This document shows positions 53,047 to 61,254 of a stretch of DNA of 64,000 bases, in pieces; positions within the stretch are counted from its first letter, which is position 1; every line of letters starts with the position of its first letter. The notes under the pieces were generated by a model, which was not told the DNA's origin, did no database searches, and was given only the letters and a program-made list of their open reading frames with translations. Both the position numbers and the translations under genes were made by a program. The DNA lies in the NCBI RefSeq assembly GCF_019145195.1, contig NZ_JAHSTW010000009.1:186001-250000 (forward strand), given 5' to 3'. Source of the stretch: Pseudomonas siliginis (GTDB lineage: Bacteria; Pseudomonadota; Gammaproteobacteria; Pseudomonadales; Pseudomonadaceae).

Positions 53047-53424
53047 TCAGTTCTTCCTGAAAATCACACTGCTCATGTACTGATGCAAATCACGAAGGTC
53101 GTTAATACTCCACGCATGTGGCGGTATCTTTACGCCGTTTTCTCGCAATGTTTTCGGGATCAAATTCCCGCTGGGCCGAAGTATCACCGACGAAACGATA
53201 ACCCCCGGATATTCATCAAGTCTTTTTCTGAAACCTGGCAGAGTAAGATCAGGAGTCGCCGGATTGCTTTTGTTCGCCAAGGGACCTGTCCCTCTGATGT
53301 CTGCTCCGTGGCAAACTGCGCATCGCTGCAGATACAGTTTTTTCCCGTTAGCGTTATCCGCGATGGAGACGGATGTTTGCGCAGCCAATACCAAACTCAG
53401 CAACACAGTGACTTTCTTACTCAT
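53047..53424 (-). CDS. Small periplasmic cytochrome c
   Basis: This 125-residue protein has a signal peptide (VTVLLSLVLAAQTSVSIADN) and a single CAVCH haem-attachment site (C35, C38, H39). The segment where the axial methionine normally sits reads VKIPPHAWS instead of a MP motif, so the sixth ligand may be unusual. It is the first gene of the co-directional locus and could serve as electron carrier for it, but may also be unrelated. The start at 53424 gives a normal signal peptide. Confidence 0.8.
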   Translation of the reverse strand: MSKKVTVLLSLVLAAQTSVSIADNANGKKLYLQRCAVCHGADIRGTGPLANKSNPATPDLTLPGFRKRLDEYPGVIVSSVILRPSGNLIPKTLRENGVKIPPHAWSINDLRDLHQYMSSVIFRKN

Positions 53425-54222
53425 ATTTTTGATGCTGCCTATTTGTACCGATGGATATGAACGACCTTGTTCCAGCGTAATCAAGGCTTGTCAAAAACCA
53501 GACGAAAGACTTCATCCGACATGCAGGCGGCCCACGATAACTTGTTGGTCGCTTCTTTTATTCCGGTTACCAAAACGTATCGCGCGCTTCCAAAAAGAAA
53601 CGAACGAGTTCCAGGATCTGGTTATTTTCCGGAATTACCGGTCGGTAAGAAATTTTCCCGCGCCGAGGGTTGAAGAATAACTATTGCTACAGCGCAGAAG
53701 AAAAACAGAGCAACGATTGACTGCCTTGACGGTAAAGGCATGCGGAGGCGAACAGATAAGTAATGCGATGAGATGAAACATGCCAATCCCTTGAGCCGTT
53801 CATAGTCTGATCTATAGCGATGAGTACATCCTTACTCACGGCGACTAATCTCACACTTGTTTCAGAATATGTCAACACCTGATAATCAAATTGACAACAC
53901 TGAAAATGTCCTGGAGCAATCAAAGTTCTGTGGTCTGAATGGTCAGCGCCAACGCCCAAGCGCTACAGACCATCAGTGTTTCTCCCAAACCCTGAAACCG
54001 GCCGGCGTGCATCAGACCCATGCCGATCAACCAGGCATACATCAAGCCCAGCAACGCGCCAGCCGTACCCAAGCGATCGCCAAAGCGCAGCCGTGATGAC
54101 TGACCGGTTCCAAGGCACCGGCGCCATGCTGGCCGGTGATGATCACGGTCTGCTTCATCATCGCCACAGCGATGGCGCCATTGATGCGCAAGAGCGCCGA
54201 GCGCACGGGCATTGATGCCCCG
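53425..54222. other. Gene-poor stretch with a degenerate membrane-protein reading frame
   Basis: No intact gene is supported here. The first ~450 bases are AT-richer than the surroundings. On the minus strand at ~53925-54075, codons for LLGLMYAWLIGMGLMHAG followed by TLMVCSAWALALT read like a membrane protein, but the frame is broken near 54080-54100 and lacks a start. It appears to be a decayed gene of unknown family. Confidence 0.4.
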
Positions 54223-54312
54223 CCTGCGGGAGCTGCCGCAGGCTGCGAGCTTTTGACTTTGCTTTTTAAAGACAAGATCAAATTATCGCAGCCTTCCGCA
54301 GCTCCTTCAGGG
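54223..54312. repeat. Degenerate REP pair (GAGCTGCCGCAGGCTGCGA class)
   Basis: GGGAGCTGCCGCAGGCTGCG faces TCGCAGCCTTCCGCAGCTCC across ~40 AT-rich bases. It is the same class as at 1990-2090, with mismatches. Confidence 0.8.
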
Positions 54313-54325
54313 GATTGTGGGCAGC

Positions 54326-54766
54326 TTAGGCCTGCGGCAGTTTGCGGAAGCCCACTGCCAGGCGATTCCAGCCGTTGATGGTGTTGATCGCCACCGTCAG
54401 GTCAACCAGTTCCTTCGGCGAAAACTGCGCAGCGACGACTTCATAGTCTTCGTCCGGCGCGTGGGTCAGACTCAGTTGCGTCAGCGATTCGGTCCACAGC
54501 AGCGCGGCGCGTTCACGCTCGCTGAAGAACGGCGCTTCCCGCCATGCCGTCACGGCGAACAGACGACGCGGGGTTTCGCCGTCCTTGATGGCGTCTGCGG
54601 TGTGCATGTCGATGCAGAATGCGCAGCCGTTGATTTGCGAAGAGCGCAGCTTGACCAGTTCGAGCAGGCTCTTTTCCAGCGACAGTTTCGAGACGGCATT
54701 TTCCAGCGCCATCATCGCTTTCATGGCATCAGGGGAAGCGGTGTAGAAATCGGCACGAGGTTGCAT
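54326..54766 (-). CDS. AhpD-like carboxymuconolactone decarboxylase family protein
   Basis: This 146-residue all-helical protein has the CxxC-x3-H redox signature CAFCIDMH (C48, C51, H55), as in AhpD alkylhydroperoxidase-like proteins. It likely reduces peroxides or takes part in thiol redox chemistry. The family start (MQPRADFYTASPDAMKAM) is intact. It is a single gene; the 190-base divergent gap separates it from the Gly/Thr-rich protein. Confidence 0.92.
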   Translation of the reverse strand: MQPRADFYTASPDAMKAMMALENAVSKLSLEKSLLELVKLRSSQINGCAFCIDMHTADAIKDGETPRRLFAVTAWREAPFFSERERAALLWTESLTQLSLTHAPDEDYEVVAAQFSPKELVDLTVAINTINGWNRLAVGFRKLPQA

Positions 54767-54955
54767 GGTGGGCTCCGGGGTAGCGATTGAATGTGTGGCT
54801 ACGTTAGTCCCCGGGGGTGGTTCGGCAAATAGCCAATATTGCAGAAGAACGGTAGGCCACTTGGCGCGGCGACTGACCGCTCGTCACTCGACGGGCACCA
54901 AGGTTTCAGTGCGCCTGACCAATATCAGGTAATCCCCTTTATCAGGAGACGTACC

Positions 54956-55309
54956 ATGATGACGCGCAAATTCACTTCGTTATTGTTGGCCGGCCTGCTC
55001 GCCACGGCATCCGCCGCCAGCTTCGCTGCCAATGACAGCACCGATGCGACGGGCACCAAGTCCGGCGGCGCCAGCAGCTCGACCATGCCGCCAGACAGCA
55101 CGCCGGGCTCGCCTTCCGTTGACAGCAATTCTGGTGGAACCAATAACGGAACTGGCACAGGAACCGGGACAGGGACAGGAACTGGTTCGGGCATGGGCAC
55201 TGGCACGGGCACCAATGGCGGCGCCAGTGGTTCGGGTTCCGGCGCGGGTGGCGGGACCGGTTCGGCCGGCGGCGGCACGGGTGGTGCGGGCGGTGGCACG
55301 GGCAGCTGA
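54956..55309 (+). CDS. Exported Gly/Thr/Ser-rich low-complexity protein
   Basis: This 117-residue protein has a clear signal peptide (FTSLLLAGLLATASAASFA-AN). Its mature part is a low-complexity tail: an S/P/T-rich stretch, then alternating Gly-Thr dipeptides (residues ~69-90) and a GGGTG-type end. AGGAGA lies seven bases upstream of the ATG. Members of this kind in pseudomonads are annotated as hypothetical. The tail is encoded by a near-periodic GGNACN pattern that is prone to slippage. No function can be assigned. Confidence 0.75.
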   Translation: MMTRKFTSLLLAGLLATASAASFAANDSTDATGTKSGGASSSTMPPDSTPGSPSVDSNSGGTNNGTGTGTGTGTGTGSGMGTGTGTNGGASGSGSGAGGGTGSAGGGTGGAGGGTGS

Positions 55310-55353
55310 ACGAACAAGAGCCATCCCAGATAGTCCTGCATACATCAGGACCC

Positions 55354-55444
55354 AATGTGGGAGCGAGCCTGCTCGCGAAAGCGGTCTGTCAGCCAACCTT
55401 GATGCACGCTGACACACCGATTCGCGAGCAGGCTCGCTCCCACT
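55354..55444. repeat. Paired REP (GAGCGAGCCTGCTCGCGAA class)
   Basis: Two inverted GAGCGAGCCTGCTCGCGAA copies flank ~45 bases between the convergent Gly-rich and diguanylate cyclase genes. Confidence 0.9.
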
Positions 55445-55468
55445 TTTTATTTCTGTTGACTGAAAGAA

Positions 55469-57043
55469 TCAGCGATCCGACCGCATCAGCTCGGCAAAAC
55501 CCTCATCAGCTGTAAACACCGCCGCGCGATTGCGCCCGGCATTTTTCGCCTCATACAAAGCCGCGTCCGCGCGCTGGATAAACACCTGCGGGCTATCGTT
55601 GCCATGCGGAATAAATGAATAACAGCCCAGGCTCACGGTCAGATAACCGGTCGGCGAGCCGCTGTGAATGATGTGTTTGTCGATCACGCTGCGGCGAATC
55701 TGCCCGGCTATCGCCAGCGCGCCGTTGATGTCCGTATCCGGCAACAGCACAGCGAACTCTTCACCACCGTAACGCACCGCCAGATCCGACTTGCGCTGGC
55801 AGCAGGCCTTCACCACTTGGGCTACCTGCGCCAGGCATTGATCGCCGGCGACATGTCCGTAAGCGTCGTTGTAGCGCTTGAAGAAATCGATATCGAGCAT
55901 GATCAGGCTGACCGGACTGACCTGGCGCGCGCCCCGGGCAAACTCGATGTCCAGCGAGCGCTCGAACAAGCGTCGATTGGCCAATCCGGTGAGGCTGTCG
56001 TGGGTGGCGATCTGCTCCAGCGCCAGTTGCGCCTTGCGCAGATTTCTCTCGATACGCTCGCCGTCGCGCACCTGATGAATGAACACCCAGCCGAACAGGC
56101 CAACCCCGAGAATCACCAGCGCGACAATCACGCTGGACTGAAAGGCGCGGTCATACCAGCCCTGCAGAATCGTGTCTTGCGAAGTCGCAGCAGAGACCAC
56201 CAGCGGATACGAGGCGAGCTGGCGATAGCCATATAAGCGGGTCACACCGTCGACCACGGAATTGAGCATCGCCGTGCCCGCGTTAGCGTTCGGCAGCAAG
56301 GTTTGATAGATCTCGCCGTGGGCCACCGAGGTGTTGATCAGCGACTCATCAAAGGGCCGTCGCGCCAGCAAGGTGCCGTCGGTCAGCGCCAGAAACATGA
56401 TGCCGCTGTCATCGAGGCTGAAGCTTTTGAAGAACTGATCGAAGTACGACATGCGGATGCCGGCCATCAGCACGCCCTGAAAATTGCCGAGCTGGTCGTT
56501 GACGCGTCTGGAAATCGGAATGATCCACTCGCCGTTTTCGCGGCTGCGAATCGCCGGACCAATGCGCGCAACGGTCGACGCATTCTGCTGATGGAACTTG
56601 AAATAGTCGCGATCGGCCACGCCATTGCCACGAGGCAGATCGGCGAACGAAGTAATGACCCACTGCCCTTCGCGATCGAAGAGAAAGATGCCATGCAACT
56701 GATCCAGTTGCTGCGCGCGGCGGGCGAAGATCCGCTGTAACCGAGGGCGCTGCGCCGCCCCGTAACCATCGTCCTGAATCCAGTCGACCAGGCTGGTCAT
56801 CACCAGATCCGCCGCCCGCACAGTGTCCTCGGCCTGCTGCGCCATGGCCCGGGTCAGGTTGCCCGAGGCCATTTTCGCCACCGCCAGATCCTGACGCCGC
56901 GACTGCTCCAGTTGCAGGTACAGCAGACCGCACAGGCACAGGCTCACCGTAACGATAAACAGCACCGCCGCTTTGCGTAGCGGCAACCGTTTGAGCGTGC
57001 CGGGGGCCTGATGCGGATCGTGATTGGGGATTGGCAAAAGCAT
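55469..57043 (-). CDS. Membrane diguanylate cyclase with periplasmic Cache sensor
   Basis: This 524-residue enzyme has helix 1 at ~26-45, a ~240-residue periplasmic double-Cache-like sensor (GIFLFDREGQWVITS...GEWIIPISRRV), helix 2 near 300-322, and a GGDEF domain. The active-site motif is RYGGEEF near residue 427, with a product-inhibition I-site RKSD five residues ahead, so it should make cyclic di-GMP and be feedback controlled. It has no EAL domain. It is monocistronic. Confidence 0.94.
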   Translation of the reverse strand: MLLPIPNHDPHQAPGTLKRLPLRKAAVLFIVTVSLCLCGLLYLQLEQSRRQDLAVAKMASGNLTRAMAQQAEDTVRAADLVMTSLVDWIQDDGYGAAQRPRLQRIFARRAQQLDQLHGIFLFDREGQWVITSFADLPRGNGVADRDYFKFHQQNASTVARIGPAIRSRENGEWIIPISRRVNDQLGNFQGVLMAGIRMSYFDQFFKSFSLDDSGIMFLALTDGTLLARRPFDESLINTSVAHGEIYQTLLPNANAGTAMLNSVVDGVTRLYGYRQLASYPLVVSAATSQDTILQGWYDRAFQSSVIVALVILGVGLFGWVFIHQVRDGERIERNLRKAQLALEQIATHDSLTGLANRRLFERSLDIEFARGARQVSPVSLIMLDIDFFKRYNDAYGHVAGDQCLAQVAQVVKACCQRKSDLAVRYGGEEFAVLLPDTDINGALAIAGQIRRSVIDKHIIHSGSPTGYLTVSLGCYSFIPHGNDSPQVFIQRADAALYEAKNAGRNRAAVFTADEGFAELMRSDR

Positions 57044-57211
57044 GTCCTGGGCAGGTACGACAGGGGCGCGAGCCCGAAACCCTTGTATGTGTGAGCCTAG
57101 CCCACCGGGATGTACCGGGCAAACGCCCGCCTCCCGCCCAGTTATCGGCGCCTCGCGAGTTTGGATGATCGCTTTTCGTCGATTTATTTACGATTGCTTC
57201 TTTACGGTTAA

Positions 57212-57985
57212 TCAGTTGTGCAGGGCCAGCCGCCGCATCGCGCTGGTCAGGTGCGCGCGAGCACTTTGCGCATCGCCTTCACGCATTTGCTCATAGGCGC
57301 GCTGCGCAATCGCATGAGGCACCGGTTTCAATTCGCGCTGAGTGGCCATGGCCAGCAGCTGCACCTGCGCAGCGCGTTCCAGGTAATACAGATCGTCCCA
57401 AGCTTCGGCAATGGTCGGCGCGGCGACAATCACCCCGTGGTTTTTCAGAAAGAGAATGTCGGCGTCGCCCATGACGCTGGCGATGCGATCGCCTTCGGAT
57501 GCGTCCAGTGCGAGGCCGTTGTAATCCTCGTCCACCGCTGTGCGCCCGTAAAACTTCAGCGCAGTCTGCCCAAGCCAGAGCAGCGGCGGGCCTTGTAGCA
57601 GGCACAACGCGGTGGCGTGCGGCATGTGCGTGTGGAACGCGACTTTTACCCGTGGCAGTTGTTTGTGCAGGCGCGCGTGGATGTAGAACGCGGTCGCTTC
57701 GGGCTCGCCTTCGCCATCGACCACGTTGCCGGCGAAGTCACAGACCAGCAGATTTTGCGCGGTCACTTCCGAAAAAGCGTAGCCGTATGGATTGACCAGA
57801 AACAGATCATCATGCCCCGGCAGCATCGCCGAAAAGTGATTGCAGATGCCCTCCTCCAGCCCATGCAGCGCGGCCAGTTGAAAGCACGCAGCGAGTTCGT
57901 CGCGGGCGGTGATGATCGCCTCGGTGTCCAGGTTCAACGTTGCGGTTGGTCTGGCTTTGCCAGTGCCGCTCAAGATATGAGCCAT
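57212..57985 (-). CDS. Class II aldolase/adducin family protein
   Basis: This 257-residue cytosolic protein has the metal-binding HTHMPH motif in VAFHTHMPHATAL and a second histidine in FLKNHGVIVAAPT, as in fuculose-phosphate-aldolase-like enzymes. A perfect AAGGAGG precedes the ATG. It follows the HAD hydrolase gene by 11 bases in the same operon, with a divergent LysR regulator upstream. The pair probably metabolises a small hydroxy-acid or sugar-derived compound; the substrate is unknown. Confidence 0.9.
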   Translation of the reverse strand: MAHILSGTGKARPTATLNLDTEAIITARDELAACFQLAALHGLEEGICNHFSAMLPGHDDLFLVNPYGYAFSEVTAQNLLVCDFAGNVVDGEGEPEATAFYIHARLHKQLPRVKVAFHTHMPHATALCLLQGPPLLWLGQTALKFYGRTAVDEDYNGLALDASEGDRIASVMGDADILFLKNHGVIVAAPTIAEAWDDLYYLERAAQVQLLAMATQRELKPVPHAIAQRAYEQMREGDAQSARAHLTSAMRRLALHN

Positions 57986-57996
57986 GGCAATCCTCC

Positions 57997-58704
57997 TTAG
58001 GTCCAGCCGAGGGATTTGAACAGCGGCAGCACTTGATCGAGGCTGGACAGGATCGCGTCGGGGCGATAGTCCGGCAACAACTGACGACCCGTGCCGCGAT
58101 CGATCCACACGCAACGAAAACCCATGTCCCGCGCCGCCGTGTGATCGAGCATGGGGCTGGCGCAGATGTGCACCACTTCATCCCGGGTCACGCCCAATTG
58201 CTCATGAGCGTAGTCGAACAGGCGCGGCGCCGGCTTGTAGGCGCCAGCCTGTTGCGCGGTGATCACCCGGTCGATATGGCCGCCGAGCTGCGCAACGTTG
58301 CCGGCAATGATGTCGTCGTCGGTGTTGGAGACAATGCATAGCTTGAAGCCCATGGCTTTGAGCTGCGCGAGGGTGTCGACCACTTCGGCAAATGGCGGCA
58401 TGTTCGGGATGGCTGTCGCCAGGCGTTGACTGTCCTCGGGCTGACTCGGCAAGCCCAATTCTGCCAACGCCAGTTGCAGGCCGAGGGTGCTGAGTTCGCG
58501 AAAGGAACGGTGCGGCGGCGTTTGTTCGAGACAGTGCTCGTGACGGTCGTAGACTTCGATCAACTTAGTGGCGTCGACTGTGTGCTCGCCCTTGTCGCTG
58601 AGCATTTTCTCGACCACGGCTTTCAGCCCTTCATCCCACTGAATCAGCGTGCCGTAGCAATCGAAGGTCAGCCATTGCGGGCGTGGCGTGTTGTTCAAGG
58701 TCAT
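57997..58704 (-). CDS. HAD hydrolase, haloacid dehalogenase type II
   Basis: This 235-residue HAD enzyme has the nucleophile Asp in LTFDCYGTLIQWD, motif II in CIVSNTDDD, the lysine in AGAYKPAPRLF, and the loop HICASPMLDHTAAR. It is close to 2-haloacid dehalogenases, though many such proteins are phosphatases. GGAGG lies upstream of the ATG at 58704. It is the first gene of the two-gene operon with the class II aldolase. Confidence 0.9.
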   Translation of the reverse strand: MTLNNTPRPQWLTFDCYGTLIQWDEGLKAVVEKMLSDKGEHTVDATKLIEVYDRHEHCLEQTPPHRSFRELSTLGLQLALAELGLPSQPEDSQRLATAIPNMPPFAEVVDTLAQLKAMGFKLCIVSNTDDDIIAGNVAQLGGHIDRVITAQQAGAYKPAPRLFDYAHEQLGVTRDEVVHICASPMLDHTAARDMGFRCVWIDRGTGRQLLPDYRPDAILSSLDQVLPLFKSLGWT

Positions 58705-58813
58705 CGGTCGATTCCTCCAGAGTGAGGACTTCAGCTTATGAGCGTGCGGTGATAGTGTGAAATTAAATAAACACGCCATCGTCATTCGCAAATCAACTAT
58801 CAGGAACGCCGCC

Positions 58814-59671
58814 ATGCTGGATCTGGAATTGCTGAAAACCTTTGTCTGCGTGGTCGACGAAGGCAGCTTCACCCGTGCTGCGGAACGTGTGCACCGCACC
58901 CAATCGACGGTCAGCCAGCAGGTGCGCAAACTCGAAGATCTGGTCGGCCACCCGCTACTCCTGCGCGACCGCACCGGAGTGAACGTCGCGGTCACCGAAC
59001 ACGGCGAACTGCTGATCCACTACGCGCGCCGATTGCTGGCGCTGTCCGCCGAAGCCACGCAAGCGCTGGCCAGCGACGTCGACCTGGAAGTGCTGCGCAT
59101 CGGCATGCCGGAAGACTTCGACGCCCGGCGCATGGCGTTGATCCTCGCCGGTTTTACCCGCAACCATCCGCAGGCGCGCCTGGAAACCATCAGCGGCATG
59201 AGCCTCGACCTGCGCCAACGCCTCGACGCCGGCGACATCGACATTGCCCTGATCAAACGCGAACCCGACAGCGGCCCGGCATGGGCCACCTGGCCGGAAC
59301 GACTGGTCTGGGTCAAAGGCACCGACTTCGACACCTCCAGCGGTGTGCTGCCGCTGGCGCTGTTTCCGCAGGGCTGCCTGTACCGACAACGGGCGATTCG
59401 CCTGCTCGATGTGGCGCAGCGACCGTGGCGAGTGGCGTTCGGCAGCCACAGCCTGACCGGGATTCAAGCGGCGGTAGCGTCTGGGTTAGGGATTTCGGTT
59501 TTGCCGGTTTCGGCGCTATTGCCAGAGCATGAGGTGTGTAGGGATCTGCCGGAGTTGGCGCCGACGGAACTGGCGCTGGTCAGCCGCGAGGGGGTATTGA
59601 GTGGGTTGCAGCGGGGGCTGGTGGAGTTTTTGCGTGGGGAATTGGGGGTGGATGCGGGGGGATTTGCCTGA
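58814..59671 (+). CDS. LysR-family transcriptional regulator
   Basis: This 285-residue regulator starts MLDLELLKTFVCVVDEGSFTRA and carries the helix-turn-helix HRTQSTVSQQVRKLE. The effector domain (VLRIGMPEDFDARRMALIL) begins near residue 92. It is divergent from the HAD-aldolase operon with a 109-base shared gap and probably controls it. Confidence 0.93.
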   Translation: MLDLELLKTFVCVVDEGSFTRAAERVHRTQSTVSQQVRKLEDLVGHPLLLRDRTGVNVAVTEHGELLIHYARRLLALSAEATQALASDVDLEVLRIGMPEDFDARRMALILAGFTRNHPQARLETISGMSLDLRQRLDAGDIDIALIKREPDSGPAWATWPERLVWVKGTDFDTSSGVLPLALFPQGCLYRQRAIRLLDVAQRPWRVAFGSHSLTGIQAAVASGLGISVLPVSALLPEHEVCRDLPELAPTELALVSREGVLSGLQRGLVEFLRGELGVDAGGFA

Positions 59672-59794
59672 ATCCCCCGAGGATCTTTATTCGGGTTTGT
59701 TGATTTCGCGGAGGAGGTCGGCGGTGGGGATGTTCATGGTGTTTGAGTAGTAGCGTGGATCGTATTCATATTCACATTTCCAAATCCTCAGGCC

Positions 59795-59827
59795 AAAAAA
59801 ACAGGCGCTCACGGGAGCGCCTGTTTT
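59795..59827. terminator. Bidirectional terminator between LysR and RNase T2 genes
   Basis: AACAGGCGCTC and GAGCGCCTGTT pair around ACGG, with seven A on one side and TTTT on the other. It serves both convergent genes. Confidence 0.9.
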
Positions 59828-59848
59828 CCCTGGCTCATTACGGATGGT

Positions 59849-60517
59849 TCACCGTACCGGCGGCACCCGAATATCCCCCGCCCGGCACTGAGTCTTCACC
59901 CCTTTGCCACACGCGCCGAACTGCAAATCCTTGTCCATGCACACCCGCACTTCCGACAGCTGCGGGCCGCTGCAAATCACCGCAATTCCATCCTCGGGAA
60001 TACCCGGATTGGCCTTGCGAAACAGATCGACAATCTCTTGCGCTTCGAAGTAGTACGACGTCGAGCCGAACGGCTGTAACGCCTGCGGAATCTTCACCGC
60101 GCCGAGGGCCTGATCGGACTTGTCCAGATAGCCCTCCGCGCCCAGACCGCTGCAGGTGCCGTGCTTGGACCATTCGTGATCAAGGAGTTTTTTCGTCGGG
60201 TACATCGTCAGGCCCTTGCTGGTTTCTGCCGCCGATAGCCTGGTCAGCGGCGGACAGGATTGCGGCCAGCCGCCCTTGGCGTATTGCGGCCACAAACCGT
60301 GCAGGACAAAACCGTAACCCTTGCCGGTGCACTGCGCATCGTCCTTGTGCGTCAGACAAAAGGTCGGCGACCAGGACAGCGCCAGCAGGTAGTAGTCGAA
60401 CACCCCCGCCACCGATTCGGCCTGCATTTTGTTCGACGCCGGCTGACGCGCCGAACTCATGCCGATGCTACCGGCCGTCAGCGCGATTAGCGCCAGAATT
60501 GTAAACAGCTTTTTCAT
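59849..60517 (-). CDS. Periplasmic ribonuclease T2 family (RNase I-like)
   Basis: This 222-residue exported RNase has a signal peptide (LFTILALIALTAGSIG). It shows both catalytic signatures of the T2 family, FVLHGLWPQY with H73 and HEWSKHGTC with E115, K118 and H119, plus several cysteines for disulfides. It degrades RNA in the periplasm to 2',3'-cyclic then 3'-nucleotides. AAGGA lies upstream of the ATG at 60517. It is monocistronic. Confidence 0.95.
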   Translation of the reverse strand: MKKLFTILALIALTAGSIGMSSARQPASNKMQAESVAGVFDYYLLALSWSPTFCLTHKDDAQCTGKGYGFVLHGLWPQYAKGGWPQSCPPLTRLSAAETSKGLTMYPTKKLLDHEWSKHGTCSGLGAEGYLDKSDQALGAVKIPQALQPFGSTSYYFEAQEIVDLFRKANPGIPEDGIAVICSGPQLSEVRVCMDKDLQFGACGKGVKTQCRAGDIRVPPVR

Positions 60518-60681
60518 TAACCCGTTCCTTGGGACGCCTGCGTCCGTGGTTTTCGTTGTTGGCCAGACCTGGCCAGTGCTGATTTCGACACGCTTGTATT
60601 GCAAGCGCATGACGCAAGGCAAGGCCCTGCGCCGTGCAAAGGTCTACGCTGAACAGGCAGACATCCAACAAGGGAACCGAC

Positions 60682-61152
60682 ATGAGTAAAGCAGACGAAC
60701 TCGCCGCCAGACTCAAGCAGACACGGCACACCCAGGCTGATGCGGCGCTGGAAATCGATTGCTGGCCTGCTCAGGTGTACGACTTGTACCACCGCATTGA
60801 GGGCTGGCTGCAACCAGTCACCGAAGTAGGACTGAAGATTCGGCGAAATCCTACGCACGTTTGCGAAAGTTCGCCGGACGGCGAAAGCCACGATTACGCG
60901 ATCGACCAGTTGGTGATCGAAGCCAACCATCACAGTTTGATGTTCGATCCGATTGCGCGGTTTACCGAGGACGGTTGCGGACGTGTCGAGATCAAGGTAC
61001 CGGGGCGCGATCAGTCGTTGCTGCGCACGGTCGACGAGCATGGCGAGAGTCACTGGTGGTTGCAGACTATCGAGACCGGCCAGGAGCTGGATGCGATTGC
61101 GCTGACGGAAAACAATCTGCTGCAAGTAGTGCAGCAAGGGCTGGGCCTGTAA
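60682..61152 (+). CDS. Hypothetical protein (156 residues)
   Basis: A soluble acidic protein with no signal peptide. The N-terminus is helical (ADELAARLKQTRHTQADAALEID), followed by beta-rich sequence with a WPAQVYDLYHRIEGWL segment. AAGGGA precedes the ATG at 60682. I recognise similar genes in pseudomonads but no function. It lies between the RNase T2 gene and the copper-resistance operon, transcribed towards copA but with a likely separate promoter for the latter. Confidence 0.75.
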   Translation: MSKADELAARLKQTRHTQADAALEIDCWPAQVYDLYHRIEGWLQPVTEVGLKIRRNPTHVCESSPDGESHDYAIDQLVIEANHHSLMFDPIARFTEDGCGRVEIKVPGRDQSLLRTVDEHGESHWWLQTIETGQELDAIALTENNLLQVVQQGLGL

Positions 61153-61167
61153 GCCGTCCGGGTTAAC

Positions 61168-61183
61168 TGACAAAACTGTAATG
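61168..61183 (+). promoter_or_regulatory. Possible copper-response (cop-box-like) site upstream of copA
   Basis: TGACAAAACTGTAATG contains TGACA and TGTAAT halves like sites bound by CopR/CusR-type regulators. It lies ~70 bases before copA. No regulator gene is in view, so the assignment is tentative. Confidence 0.35.
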
Positions 61184-61254
61184 TTTGCCTCAGCCAACTG
61201 AAAGCCGGGGCTGGCTAGTCTCTCTGTCATGAGCCAGACGGGGATTTCCAGCGC

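Noticed and set aside
53687..53959. Possible 90-residue minus-strand gene
   Set aside because: No ribosome site, signal or recognisable family; lies in an AT-rich, gene-poor stretch.
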